Assembly: GCF_003008425.1 (NCBI RefSeq)
Contig: NZ_PXOQ01000007.1
Span: 1,078,419-1,142,418, forward strand
Source: Aurantibacter aestuarii
GTDB lineage: Bacteria; Bacteroidota; Bacteroidia; Flavobacteriales; Flavobacteriaceae
Direction of reading: 5' to 3'
Length of the DNA stretch: 64,000 bases
In this document: positions 10,660 to 19,983 of the stretch, one piece after another
Layout of the letters: the number at the start of each line of letters is the position of its first letter
Numbering within the stretch: the first letter of the stretch is position 1
The notes under the pieces: generated by a model
Databases searched by the model: none
The model's input: only the letters and a program-made list of their open reading frames with translations
What the model was told of the DNA's origin: nothing
Translations under genes and position numbers: made by a program

Positions 10660-11826
10660 ATGAATTTTAGTTTCTTAACTCCTGTTTCAGAGGATGTTCT
10701 TATTTATAGGCAATTACTGTCGCCTCAAACGGTAGGCAAGAAACTACAAGTTCATACTAGTGAAGATGGTGTGCCTAGTTTATCTGGAGGGGAAATAGCC
10801 TTGTTAGGCGTCTTAGAAAATAGGAGAGATGCGTCAAAAAAAAACAATCGGCTAAATTTTGACGAAATTAGAAAGTCTTTTTACGCGCTTTTCCCAGGAA
10901 GCTGGAATACAACTTGTGTAGATTTAGGTGATTTAGAACCGGGTGAAACAGTCGAGGATACTTACTTCGCGCTAAAGGAAACAATTTCAATTTTATTAAG
11001 TCAAAAAGTAATTCCTATTGTTTTAGGTGGAAGTCAAGATCTAACCTATGCTAATTATAGGGCTTATGACGCTATTTTACCAATGGTAAATATTGTAAAC
11101 GTAGATGCAAGATTCGATTTGGGGGAAGTATCGGAAGCTATTACCAGTAAAAGCTTTGTAGGTAAAATAATATTAGAAGAACCTTATAATTTATTTAACT
11201 ATGCGACTTTAGGTTATCAAACCTATTTTAATTCTCAAGAAGAAATAGATTTAATGAAGAAGTTGTATTTTGAAGCCTACCGTCTAGGAGAAGTTTCTAA
11301 AGATATTACTTTGGTAGAACCAGTGTTAAGAGATGCGAATATTGTTTCTGTTGATATATCTTCTGTTGAGTCTTCTATTTTAAGTGAAAATCAAAAAATA
11401 AGTCCAAATGGTTTTAGTGGGAAAGAAATTTGCGCAATAGCTCGTTATTCAGGTATTAGTAATAAAGTGTCATCCTTTGGTATCTTTGATTTAAATACAA
11501 CGGGGAACGAAAGTCAAACCGCAATGTTAACAGCTCAAATCCTTTGGTATTTTATTGAAGGTGTAAATGCTAGGATTATTGAAAGTGATTTTGTAGATGA
11601 TAAAACCTATCAAAAGTATATTACTTTAGTCGATGATTTTGAGTTAATTTTTTATAAAAGTTTAAAATCTGGACGTTGGTGGATTGAAATTCCTTTTTTA
11701 TCAAATGTTAACAATAAGTTAAAAAAACACACGTTATTACCTTGTGCAAAAAACGATTATGACATGGCAATCAACAATATAGTTCCAGAAAGATGGTATA
11801 AGGCGCATCAAAAAAATATATTGTAA
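10660..11826 (+). CDS. Arginase/formimidoylglutamase-fold protein with degenerate metal site
   Basis: 388 residues with the ureohydrolase fold, but the manganese ligands are altered. The GGDH motif reads GGSQD (123-127), DAHxD reads DARFD (149-153), and SxDxDxxDP reads SVDISSVESS (230-239). Active arginases, agmatinases and formimidoylglutamases need those His and Asp residues, so this protein is probably not a hydrolase. It lies 40 nt after topA and upstream of gldK. A structural or binding role, perhaps near the gliding apparatus, is inference from position only. Annotation pipelines will likely call it arginase or formimidoylglutamase. Confidence 0.8.
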   Translation: MNFSFLTPVSEDVLIYRQLLSPQTVGKKLQVHTSEDGVPSLSGGEIALLGVLENRRDASKKNNRLNFDEIRKSFYALFPGSWNTTCVDLGDLEPGETVEDTYFALKETISILLSQKVIPIVLGGSQDLTYANYRAYDAILPMVNIVNVDARFDLGEVSEAITSKSFVGKIILEEPYNLFNYATLGYQTYFNSQEEIDLMKKLYFEAYRLGEVSKDITLVEPVLRDANIVSVDISSVESSILSENQKISPNGFSGKEICAIARYSGISNKVSSFGIFDLNTTGNESQTAMLTAQILWYFIEGVNARIIESDFVDDKTYQKYITLVDDFELIFYKSLKSGRWWIEIPFLSNVNNKLKKHTLLPCAKNDYDMAINNIVPERWYKAHQKNIL

Positions 11827-11870
11827 ATTAGCAAATCGTTAACATTTCCGAGCGATTTCGTTTAAATGCA

Positions 11871-11878
11871 TAATTTTG
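11871..11878 (+). promoter_or_regulatory. Candidate -7 box upstream of gldK
   Basis: TAATTTTG matches TAnnTTTG. It lies 115 nt before the gldK start and after the preceding stop. No good TTG box was found at the expected distance, so the call is weak. Confidence 0.35.
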
Positions 11879-11992
11879 TCGATTAAAAGATTGTTTTTTA
11901 AATAAAAAGTTGTTTTTGAAGAATAAAATAAATATGTTTACGCTCTTAAAAAATTAAGAAGCATATAATTTAACCTCGAGTTTTATAAGATT

Positions 11993-13348
11993 ATGAAGAA
12001 ATTTGTATTATTAACAGCAGTTTTAGCGCTATTAGTTAGTTGTGGGAAGTCTAACGACAAAGGACAATTAGTTGGTGTTAAAGGTAAAAAGTGGCATCCA
12101 GAAAAGCCTTATGGAATGACGTTAGTTCCAGGAGGTGCTTTTATTATGGGTAAAGCAGACGACGATTTAGCAGGTGTACAAGATGCTCCAGCTAAAACCG
12201 TAACTGTTCGTGCTTTTTACATGGATGAAACTGAAATCACAAATAGTGAGTACCGTCAGTTTGTTAACTGGGTAAGAGATTCTACAATTAGAACTGCCTT
12301 AGCAGAAATGGCTGATATAGAAGGTAAAACTCCTGGGTCAGGAGATATTGGAGAATTTGCATATAAAGATGCAGGTGATGATGATGATTTGACTCCATAC
12401 GAGGAATACATGCGTGATAATTACGGAAATGATCAAAGAAAATTAAACAATGAGGTTGATTTAATTTTTGAGACAGGAGAATATCCTGATGTTCTATATG
12501 CAGAGGTTATGGATGGAATGTATATTCCTTTAGAAGAATCATATAATGGACAAAGAACTTGGGATGTTAAAAAATTCAAGTTTCAATACTCTTACATGGA
12601 TATAGAGAAAGCTGCTCGTGATAAGAAATTATCTCGTAAGGATGTAATAATTAGAGAGGAAGTTGAGATTTATCCAGATACAACTGCTTGGATTAGAGAT
12701 TTTTCATATTCTTATAATGAGCCAATGCACAATGATTATTTCTGGCATGATGCTTACGGTGCATACCCAGTAGTTGGTGTGTCTTGGAAGCAGGCTAAGG
12801 CTTTTTGCCAATGGAGAACTATGTATCATAATGCTTATAGAAAAGAGAAGAAAAGACATTTCGTGAATTCTTACCGTTTACCAAACGAAGCAGAATGGGA
12901 ATATGCTGCTCGTGGAGGTCTTCAAGCAGCAACGTTCCCTTGGGGTGGACCTTATGCTAAAAACGATAGAGGTTGTTTTATGGCCAACTTTAAACCTTTA
13001 AGAGGAGATTATGCTGCAGATCAAGCTTTATACACAGTTGAAGCAGATGCATTTGAGCCTAATGATTTTAATCTTTATAATATGGCAGGTAATGTTTCAG
13101 AATGGGTTAACTCTTCTTACGATCCTGCTTCATACGAATTTGCTTCAACAATCAATCCTAATGTAAATGATCCTCGTAACGAACGTAAAGTTGTTCGTGG
13201 TGGTTCATGGAAAGACGTGGCTTATTTCTTACAAGTAAGTTCAAGAGATTACGAATATGCAGATTCTGCAAGGTCATTTATCGGTTTCAGAACTGTTCAA
13301 GATTACATGGGGACTGAAGTGACAGCAAATTCAGCTGGAAGACGATAA
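11993..13348 (+). CDS. gldK: Gliding motility / type IX secretion lipoprotein GldK
   Basis: Outer-membrane-associated lipoprotein that forms the periplasmic ring of the type IX secretion system with GldN. 451 residues. The signal peptide ends in lipobox LVSC (Cys17). The body is a formylglycine-generating-enzyme-like (FGE-sulfatase) fold: MTLVPGGAFIMGK, MDETEITNSEYRQFV, YRLPNEAEWEYAARGG, YNMAGNVSEWV and VVRGGSWKD are all visible. An acidic insertion sits around residues 110-210. It is first of gldK-L-M-N, all on one strand with short gaps. Confidence 0.97.
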   Translation: MKKFVLLTAVLALLVSCGKSNDKGQLVGVKGKKWHPEKPYGMTLVPGGAFIMGKADDDLAGVQDAPAKTVTVRAFYMDETEITNSEYRQFVNWVRDSTIRTALAEMADIEGKTPGSGDIGEFAYKDAGDDDDLTPYEEYMRDNYGNDQRKLNNEVDLIFETGEYPDVLYAEVMDGMYIPLEESYNGQRTWDVKKFKFQYSYMDIEKAARDKKLSRKDVIIREEVEIYPDTTAWIRDFSYSYNEPMHNDYFWHDAYGAYPVVGVSWKQAKAFCQWRTMYHNAYRKEKKRHFVNSYRLPNEAEWEYAARGGLQAATFPWGGPYAKNDRGCFMANFKPLRGDYAADQALYTVEADAFEPNDFNLYNMAGNVSEWVNSSYDPASYEFASTINPNVNDPRNERKVVRGGSWKDVAYFLQVSSRDYEYADSARSFIGFRTVQDYMGTEVTANSAGRR

Positions 13349-13409
13349 TTTTAAATTAAATCTACTAATAATTAATAATTAACTTAACAACTAAAAAATT
13401 TAAACAATT

Positions 13410-14045
13410 ATGGCAACATCAAGAGGTTACAAAAAAGCAATGGGATATGCATACGGTATCGGTGCAGCAGTAGTAATATTAGGAGCATTATTTAAATTAA
13501 TGCACTGGCCTGGAGCATCTATCATGCTTATCGCAGGTTTAGGAACTGAAGCATTAATTTTCTTTTTATCGGCATTCGAACCAGTAGGAGAAGATTTAGA
13601 TTGGTCTTTAGTATATCCTGAATTAGCTGGAGGACAAGCTAAAACTAAAAAATTAAAAGAAGAGCCTAAAGATGCAGAAGGCTTATTATCTAAAAAATTA
13701 GATAACTTATTAAAAGAGGCTAAAATCGATGGAGAATTAATGGCAAGTTTAGGAACTAGCATTAAAAACTTCGAAGGAGCTGCTAAAGGAATTTCTCCTA
13801 CAGTAGATTCTATTGCAGCAACTAAAAAATATGGAGAAGAGATGACAGTAGCAGCAGCTCAAATGGAGTCTTTAAACTCTCTATATAAAGTACAAATGGA
13901 GTCTGCTTCTAAGCAAGCAGCTATAAATGCTGAAACTGTTGAAAATGCAGCTAAATTAAAAGAGCAAATGCAATCTTTAGCTTCTAACTTATCTTCATTA
14001 AATGGAGTATATGGTGGTATGCTATCTGCAATGAACAAAAAATAA
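13410..14045 (+). CDS. gldL: Gliding motor inner-membrane protein GldL
   Basis: Proton-channel half of the GldLM motor that powers type IX secretion and gliding. 211 residues. Two N-terminal transmembrane helices (about 10-30 and 35-55) carry the charged residues expected of the motor: Lys29 and His32 near the first helix end and Glu47 in the second. The rest is a cytoplasmic, helical, Ala/Ser/Glu-rich region. It lies 61 nt after gldK and 46 nt before gldM. Confidence 0.96.
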   Translation: MATSRGYKKAMGYAYGIGAAVVILGALFKLMHWPGASIMLIAGLGTEALIFFLSAFEPVGEDLDWSLVYPELAGGQAKTKKLKEEPKDAEGLLSKKLDNLLKEAKIDGELMASLGTSIKNFEGAAKGISPTVDSIAATKKYGEEMTVAAAQMESLNSLYKVQMESASKQAAINAETVENAAKLKEQMQSLASNLSSLNGVYGGMLSAMNKK

Positions 14046-14091
14046 TTAGTTTACTAATTAATATTTATTAACTAAAAAAACTAATTAAATT

Positions 14092-15663
14092 ATGGCAAGT
14101 GCTAATGAATCACCAAGGCAAAAGATGATTAACTTAATGTATTTAGTTCTAATAGCAATGTTAGCATTAAATATGTCTAAGGAAGTTCTTTCTGCTTTTG
14201 GTTTAATGGACGAAAAGTTCGAAAATGCGAATGAATTAATCGCAACTAATAATGAAAAGACTTTAGCTTCTTTAAAATTAAAGGCTGAAGAAAAACCTAA
14301 AGAGTTTGCTGTAGCAGCTAATAAAGCAGAACAAGTAACTCAGCTTTCAAATAAGTTTTATTTATATCTTGAAGGTGTAAAAAGAGACATTATTAAAGGT
14401 GGAGGTTTTGAAGTTGATCCTGAAACTGGACAGTTACCATTTGATCAAATGGACAAAGGAGACTATATTGATGAAAAATGGTTTTCTGGAGATCGTTTAA
14501 GTAAAGATGGTCAAGCTGTAATGGAAGCTATCAATAAGTATAAGGCTGATGTTAAAAAAGTAGTTGGAAATGATGTAAAGTATTCTAAAGCTTTAGAAAA
14601 CTTTGAGAAAAAATTCAACACAGATAATATTAAAGCTAAAGATGGTGCTAACAAATTATGGTTAGATTATCACTTTAAAGGTTTCCCTGCAATTGCTTCT
14701 ATCACAAAAATAACTGCTATGCAGAATGATGTGAAAACTACTGAGGCAAACATGTTTAACTTGTTTTTAGGTAATACTTTAGACGAGGCAGTATCTTTAA
14801 AAAATTACCAAGCTATTGTAATTGCTGATAAGTCTGCATTTTTTGCAGGTGAGAAATTCCAAGGTAAAGTAGTATTAGGTAAATATGCAGACGTAACTCC
14901 TACTAAATTAGTAGTTAACGGTCAGGAAATAGATTTATCTAAAGCTATTGACTCTACGGGTGCAGCACGTTTAGACTTTAATGTTGGTAACGTTGGAGAA
15001 CAAAAAATAGATGGTGAATTTACATTCTTAGAAGATGGTAAACCATTACCAATTAAAATTGTAGGTAACTATGTAGTAGTACCAAGACCAAATTCAGCTA
15101 CGATTTCTGCAGATAAGATGAATGTTGTTTATAGAGGTTTAGATAACCCAATGACTATTTCTTTCGCAGGTGTACCAGATAATAAAGTATCTGCATCAGG
15201 TGCTGGTTTATCTAAAGGTTCTGGAACTGGTAAATATGTAATGAGACCTCAATCTGGTAAAGAAGTAACTATTAATGTTAATGCTACTTTAGATGATGGT
15301 ACTGCTGTTGCAGACAGACAAGTATTTAGAATTAAAGGTATTCCAAAACCAACAGGATCTATTAACGGTCAAACAGGTTCTGCTAACCTACCAAGAAACA
15401 ATGTTTCTATTGGTAAAGTAGGTGCAGAGTTAGAAGACTTCGTTTTTGACTTAGATATTCAGGTAACTGAATTTAAAGTTAAAGTTGAAGGACAAGCAAC
15501 TATTAACTGTTCTGGAAACCGTATGAGTTCAAGAGCTAAAGAGGCTTTACGTAAAGCTCCAAGAGGTTCTTCTGTAATGATTTTTGATATCAAATCTAAA
15601 ATCCCAGGAAACTCTATTAAGTTACCTAACGTATCACCAGTAGTTGTTAATTTAACAAACTAA
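14092..15663 (+). CDS. gldM: Gliding motor protein GldM
   Basis: Inner-membrane motor partner of GldL whose long periplasmic part transmits motion to the GldKN ring. 523 residues. One transmembrane helix follows the basic start (SPRQKMINLMYLVLIAMLALN, about 8-27). A long helical region leads to beta-rich periplasmic domains ending SIKLPNVSPVVVNLTN. Spacing and order within gldKLMN are canonical. Confidence 0.97.
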   Translation: MASANESPRQKMINLMYLVLIAMLALNMSKEVLSAFGLMDEKFENANELIATNNEKTLASLKLKAEEKPKEFAVAANKAEQVTQLSNKFYLYLEGVKRDIIKGGGFEVDPETGQLPFDQMDKGDYIDEKWFSGDRLSKDGQAVMEAINKYKADVKKVVGNDVKYSKALENFEKKFNTDNIKAKDGANKLWLDYHFKGFPAIASITKITAMQNDVKTTEANMFNLFLGNTLDEAVSLKNYQAIVIADKSAFFAGEKFQGKVVLGKYADVTPTKLVVNGQEIDLSKAIDSTGAARLDFNVGNVGEQKIDGEFTFLEDGKPLPIKIVGNYVVVPRPNSATISADKMNVVYRGLDNPMTISFAGVPDNKVSASGAGLSKGSGTGKYVMRPQSGKEVTINVNATLDDGTAVADRQVFRIKGIPKPTGSINGQTGSANLPRNNVSIGKVGAELEDFVFDLDIQVTEFKVKVEGQATINCSGNRMSSRAKEALRKAPRGSSVMIFDIKSKIPGNSIKLPNVSPVVVNLTN

Positions 15664-15706
15664 AATCAACCATCTGATTCTATCATTAAATAAAAAATTA
15701 AAACAG

Positions 15707-16603
15707 ATGAATTTAAAATCATTATTAATTACAGCTTTTTTTACCGTATCATTTAGTGGATTTGCTCAGTCAAATTTATTAAATGCCAAAGATCCTTCGG
15801 AAATTGGGGTAAAGACAGCAGAGCAAATAGCTTTAGACAACGATCACCCTTTAGAATATGGATATGTTGGTGATAGAGATGTGTTATTTTCTCGAATGGT
15901 TTGGGAAAAAGTCGTTCTTGATGAGCGTGTTAATTTCCCATTATATTATCCAATCGATACAAACAATATTGGTAGTGATAGAAGAAGTCTTTTTGATGTA
16001 TTATTTAAAAATTTTAAAGAAGGTAAAATAGAAAGTGCTTATTCTGACTCATACTTTACAGGTAAAAGATCTTTTAAAGAAGTTAGAGAAACTATGGTTG
16101 ATGTAGATACATTAGATATAGGATACGAGCAATTTAACAGTGAAGGAAAAGTAGATCCAGAGTATATTGTTACTACTGAAATCCAATCTGCTAATATTTC
16201 AGCTTACTTTATTAAAGGATTATGGTATTTTGACAAGCGTCAAGGAGAATTAAAATATCGTTTACTTGGGATAGCTCCGGCTGCTCCAGACGTTAACTTT
16301 ATAAATTCTGATGATGCTGCTAGTAAAGAACCAATTCCGATGTTTTGGGTATTTTATCCTGATGTTAGAGATATTTTACATGAGGCTAAAACTTTTAATA
16401 CAAAGAATAGCGCAATGCCTTTTTCTTTTGACCATGTTTTAAATTCTAGACGATTTAATGGTGTGGCATATCAAGAAGAAAATGTATATGGCGATCGTAA
16501 AATTGAAAGTTATATTCCAGAAAATTCTTTAATGCAACTTTTAGAATCTGAACGTATCAAAGAAAAAATTAGAAATTTTGAATTAGATATGTGGCAATTT
16601 TAA
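15707..16603 (+). CDS. gldN: Gliding motility / type IX secretion protein GldN
   Basis: Periplasmic component that joins GldK in the outer-membrane-linked ring of the secretion system. 298 residues with a signal peptide (MNLKSLLITAFFTVSFSGFAQ, cleaved near residue 21). The conserved segments DRDVLFSRMVWEKVVLDERVN and MFWVFYPDVR are present. Last gene of the gld cluster; a terminator follows 17 nt after the stop. Confidence 0.96.
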   Translation: MNLKSLLITAFFTVSFSGFAQSNLLNAKDPSEIGVKTAEQIALDNDHPLEYGYVGDRDVLFSRMVWEKVVLDERVNFPLYYPIDTNNIGSDRRSLFDVLFKNFKEGKIESAYSDSYFTGKRSFKEVRETMVDVDTLDIGYEQFNSEGKVDPEYIVTTEIQSANISAYFIKGLWYFDKRQGELKYRLLGIAPAAPDVNFINSDDAASKEPIPMFWVFYPDVRDILHEAKTFNTKNSAMPFSFDHVLNSRRFNGVAYQEENVYGDRKIESYIPENSLMQLLESERIKEKIRNFELDMWQF

Positions 16604-16620
16604 GGTCACCTATAAATTAT

Positions 16621-16644
16621 AAAACCCACTTTTTAGTGGGTTTT
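16621..16644 (+). terminator. Terminator of the gldKLMN operon
   Basis: Stem AAAACCCACT / AGTGGGTTTT with loop TTTT and a T-run, beginning 17 nt after the gldN stop. Confidence 0.88.
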
Positions 16645-16691
16645 TTTATGCCTTTTATTTTTTGTTAATAGTTAAGTACGTTATAACTTTT

Positions 16692-16739
16692 TACATTACA
16701 TAAAATAGTATTTAATCAATTACTATTTTATGTAATGTA
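16692..16739. repeat. Perfect 19-bp inverted repeat, non-coding
   Basis: Arms at 16692-16710 and 16721-16739 are exact reverse complements (TACATTACATAAAATAGTA and its complement) around a 10-nt loop. No T-run follows on either strand, so it is not a standard terminator. It stands in a 446-nt gene-free stretch (16604-17049) that otherwise holds a second imperfect inverted repeat and two terminators. Confidence 0.7.
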
Positions 16740-16777
16740 CATTTAAAACAAAAATCTGTTTACTGCTATTACTTTGA

Positions 16778-16851
16778 TTTTAAAACTGATTAAATTAATT
16801 CTAAAGGTTTTGTTAACAAGATTCCCAAAAGTAATTTAAATCAGTTTTAAA
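16778..16851. repeat. Second, imperfect inverted repeat
   Basis: About 20-nt arms (centred on TTAAAACTGATTAAATTA at 16780 and TAATTTAAATCAGTTTTAA at 16833) pair with one indel around a loop of about 34 nt. Adjacent to the perfect repeat at 16692; together they could be one folded RNA or a degenerate miniature element. No reading frame or promoter is convincing here. Confidence 0.5.
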
Positions 16852-16997
16852 TGTGGTTTAAAGTTGTAGTTTGAACCACTCATATATGAGAAGTAATATT
16901 AGTTCTTACTCTAATAAGGTTTTAACCCATTTTCTTAATTTTATAGTAGTTCTTCTTCAGAAGGTAGAAGCTTAAGCTTAAAATCTTTTAAATCATA

Positions 16998-17031
16998 AAA
17001 AAAGGAGCTAGATTAAATCTAACTCCTTTTT
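16998..17031. terminator. Terminator of the outer-membrane barrel gene
   Basis: Stem AAAGGAGcTAGATT / AATCTAaCTCCTTT with one mismatch and T-runs on both strands. It lies just beyond the stop of the minus-strand gene at 17050. Confidence 0.75.
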
Positions 17032-17049
17032 ATTTTACGTTCTAAATTT

Positions 17050-19809
17050 TTAATCTATATAATATGGTCCATTACCTCTAGTTTCTCCTTTAGAACCTAG
17101 GCTATTAAACTTCCAGCTAAAATTCAACATGAAATACTGTGTTAAAACAGTACTCTGTCTGTCTTCTAAATAATCTTGTGAAGCTTGTCTGGTTGCGTTT
17201 GTATTTTGGTTTAATAAGTCATAGACCTTTAGTGTCACTAATCCTTGATCTTTTAGCACAGCATAAGAGATTGAAGAATTCCAAAATAGAGCACTTTTTT
17301 GGAATCCATCGGCTATATTAGTGTTATAGGTATAATTTATATCATTTCGCCACTCAAATCTTTTTGGAAAAAAGGTTGCTGTTTCTATATTTAATCTATG
17401 AACAGTAAAATTAATATCTTCAAATGCATCAATATCATAAGTGTTATTTGTTAGACTTAATGTATATCTCGGCTTAATTTCAAACAACTTTAAATAGGAA
17501 TATTCAAAACCAATATTAGGTGCATAGCTTATATTTTTACTGGAGTATTGAACGTCGTTATTAAAATTAACATTCTTATTAAAATTACCATAAATTCCAC
17601 CTCTAAGACGGATTGATTGTAAACTATCAATTTTTATGGTTTTACTATAACTTCCTCCTGCATAACCATTATAATTTCCGTTTACGTTATCGTAGGTCGT
17701 AGTTCTTTTTAACGTTGTTGGGTCTACAAAGGTTCTTGGGACAATATTATTCTCAGTTAATGTTATTCCAGAGTATGTGTAAAAGCCCGAGCGTTCTTTC
17801 CAATCGTAAGCATTATACCCTAAATACATTCTGTGCGAGTTTGTAGGCTCTAAATCTGGATTACCAACAATCGTGTTTAATGGATTAGAAACATCATTAA
17901 AAGGTTGTAATTGAGTTAAATTGGGCGGATTATTATCTAAACCATAATTAAAGTATAAATTAGATTTTCTAGAAATGTTATAATTAAAATAATAATCTAA
18001 TTCTATAGCTTCAAAATCTCTTTTGATATCTATTAACCTTAAATTGTCAACATTTTCTAAAGTTCTAAATACATAGTTTACCCCAAAGGTTGAATTAAAT
18101 TTTTCACTCTTATATCTTATTGAGGCACCAGGACTATTTCTCGTATCTGTATATTCAAAATCCGTACTTAAATCTGGATTAAAGGTATTATTTAAGTTTC
18201 TATCGAATGTACTTTTTACATTTTCATCATTATTTTTTTGAAATCCATATTCTAAATTAAAATACCATTTATCTTTTACAAGTGGTATACTACCTGAAAG
18301 TTCTGTTTCATAATTATTAGATTTACGATCCTCATCTGTAAACTGATCTCTCACAACATCTGGGCTACTTCCAAAAAATAGTGTATTAGAGGTTAAAATA
18401 TCCTCACCGTTAAATGATGAGATATCATTATTAATTTCAGCTTTAATATAAGCACCTTTTGCACCTATTTTTTTGGTTAGCTCCATTCTGTTTCTAAAAG
18501 ATTTTGAAGCATTATCTACAAATGAACTAACTGTAGATTGGTTGGTTAAATTTCTGTTAGCGTCTAAACTAGATTGATTACTAGAATAGGTAGTTTGAGA
18601 TGTAGAATAACTAAATGAAGGTCTGATATTTAAAAATAGTGTTGTGTCTATCTTAATTTCATAATCTAAATTGGCAACATGACTTTGTGTATCATTCTCG
18701 GAATTAGAATCTGTATTAGAAAAGAATGTACCGTCTGAAAGGAAAGTTTGTCTCTGTGAAGATGATGCATCTACAGAATTACTGTTAGAATAAAAATAAT
18801 CTCCAGAAATGTCTCCTTTTTCTCCAACCTTATCTGCATAATTTGCTCCGGCATTTTTAGATGTTGTAATACCTTGACCACCTCCAAATGATCTACCATC
18901 AATTGTAAAAGTTCCATTACTGCTAAAGCTGCTACTGCCTCTTCCAAACATTTTAGAAATCTCCCCAAAACTAAATCCAGGCGAATTAATGTTATTTCCT
19001 CCTGCTAAAACACTTATGCGTTGGTCATTATCAAACCTATTAAATAAACCAGCAAATTCCCATCGTTTATCCGTGCCAGCACCAGCTGCTACACGTCCAA
19101 ATACCCCTTTATTATTTTCTTCCTTAATGGTTAGGTTAATAGTTTTGTTTTGAGTGTCTCCATCTTCTCCAGCATAAGCTTCAGATTTTGTTTTGGTGTC
19201 TACAATCTGAACTTTTTCTATAATTTCTTTAGTTAGATTTTTAGTCGTTATGGTTGGGTCGTTACCAAAAAAGGGCTTCCCATTTACTAAAATCTTATTG
19301 ACGTCTTTACCATTAATTTTTATTTTACCTTCGGAATCAATTTCAACACCAGGTAATTTTTTTAGTAAATCTTCCACAGTGGCATCTTTTTGTGTCTTAA
19401 AAGATTTCACATTAAACTCTAAAGTATCTTTTTTAATAGTAACTGGAGCGGCAGTTTTAATAACCACTTCGTCTAATGCATTACTAACTTCTAGGCTTAT
19501 TTTACCTAATTCTACGATAGGATTAGTTAGATTAATTTTTTTCTTTAGTGTTTGGTAACCAACATAAGAAACAAATAAGTTCAATTCATTTAGTCCTGTT
19601 TTGTCTTCTAATACGAAGGAGCCATCTCGCTCTGTAATTGAATAGGTAACTAGAGTTGAATCTTGTAATGTTTCAACATGAACGGTTGCGGCTTCAAGTG
19701 GTAAATTCTCATCTGCAGAAAATAATGTACCTGAAATTTTAAATGCTTTGGATTGACCAAAAAGAGTTGTTGCAAACAACAAGGCTAAAATAAAAATGCT
19801 ATTCTTCAT
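17050..19809 (-). CDS. Outer-membrane beta-barrel receptor-like protein (CarboxypepD_reg + TonB plug)
   Basis: 919 residues. A signal peptide (MKNSIFILALLFATTLFGQ) leads to a carboxypeptidase-regulatory-like beta sandwich (about 22-110: KISGTLFSADENLPLEAATVHV, VSYVGYQT). Next comes a TonB-plug-like domain (about 125-235: ATVEDLLKKLPGVEIDSEGKI, VLVNGKPFFG), then a long barrel with alternating aromatic strands. This is the Bacteroidota outer-membrane barrel family related to SusC, without a partner SusD gene here. A minus-strand -7 box TAGTTTTG lies at 19867-19874 and a small hairpin (GAGGTA/TACCTC, 19825-19842) sits in the leader. Substrate unknown. Confidence 0.88.
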   Translation of the reverse strand: MKNSIFILALLFATTLFGQSKAFKISGTLFSADENLPLEAATVHVETLQDSTLVTYSITERDGSFVLEDKTGLNELNLFVSYVGYQTLKKKINLTNPIVELGKISLEVSNALDEVVIKTAAPVTIKKDTLEFNVKSFKTQKDATVEDLLKKLPGVEIDSEGKIKINGKDVNKILVNGKPFFGNDPTITTKNLTKEIIEKVQIVDTKTKSEAYAGEDGDTQNKTINLTIKEENNKGVFGRVAAGAGTDKRWEFAGLFNRFDNDQRISVLAGGNNINSPGFSFGEISKMFGRGSSSFSSNGTFTIDGRSFGGGQGITTSKNAGANYADKVGEKGDISGDYFYSNSNSVDASSSQRQTFLSDGTFFSNTDSNSENDTQSHVANLDYEIKIDTTLFLNIRPSFSYSTSQTTYSSNQSSLDANRNLTNQSTVSSFVDNASKSFRNRMELTKKIGAKGAYIKAEINNDISSFNGEDILTSNTLFFGSSPDVVRDQFTDEDRKSNNYETELSGSIPLVKDKWYFNLEYGFQKNNDENVKSTFDRNLNNTFNPDLSTDFEYTDTRNSPGASIRYKSEKFNSTFGVNYVFRTLENVDNLRLIDIKRDFEAIELDYYFNYNISRKSNLYFNYGLDNNPPNLTQLQPFNDVSNPLNTIVGNPDLEPTNSHRMYLGYNAYDWKERSGFYTYSGITLTENNIVPRTFVDPTTLKRTTTYDNVNGNYNGYAGGSYSKTIKIDSLQSIRLRGGIYGNFNKNVNFNNDVQYSSKNISYAPNIGFEYSYLKLFEIKPRYTLSLTNNTYDIDAFEDINFTVHRLNIETATFFPKRFEWRNDINYTYNTNIADGFQKSALFWNSSISYAVLKDQGLVTLKVYDLLNQNTNATRQASQDYLEDRQSTVLTQYFMLNFSWKFNSLGSKGETRGNGPYYID

Positions 19810-19932
19810 AAAGGAAAGAAAATTGAGGTAAACAAGTACCTCTTTAATTGGTTTATTGCTAAAAACGCAAAACTATTTTGTTTAGTGTGAAAAACTGTTA
19901 AACAAAACTTAAAGATATGTTATATTAAAGGT

Positions 19933-19970
19933 CTAACGCCTACTGTGACAGTAGGCGTTAGGTTTTTTTT
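19933..19970 (+). terminator. Strong 13-bp hairpin with T-run on + strand
   Basis: Perfect stem CTAACGCCTACTG / CAGTAGGCGTTAG with loop TGA, followed by eight T on the + strand. On the minus strand, where der ends at 19984 and would need it, the T-run is poor. No + gene ends here, so the orientation is odd. It may still stop der transcription, or may be a palindromic repeat. Confidence 0.5.
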
Positions 19971-19983
19971 ATTTAAATGAAAA

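Noticed and set aside
16692-16739. Perfect inverted repeat as a terminator
   Set aside because: No T-run follows on either strand and two proper terminators already flank it.
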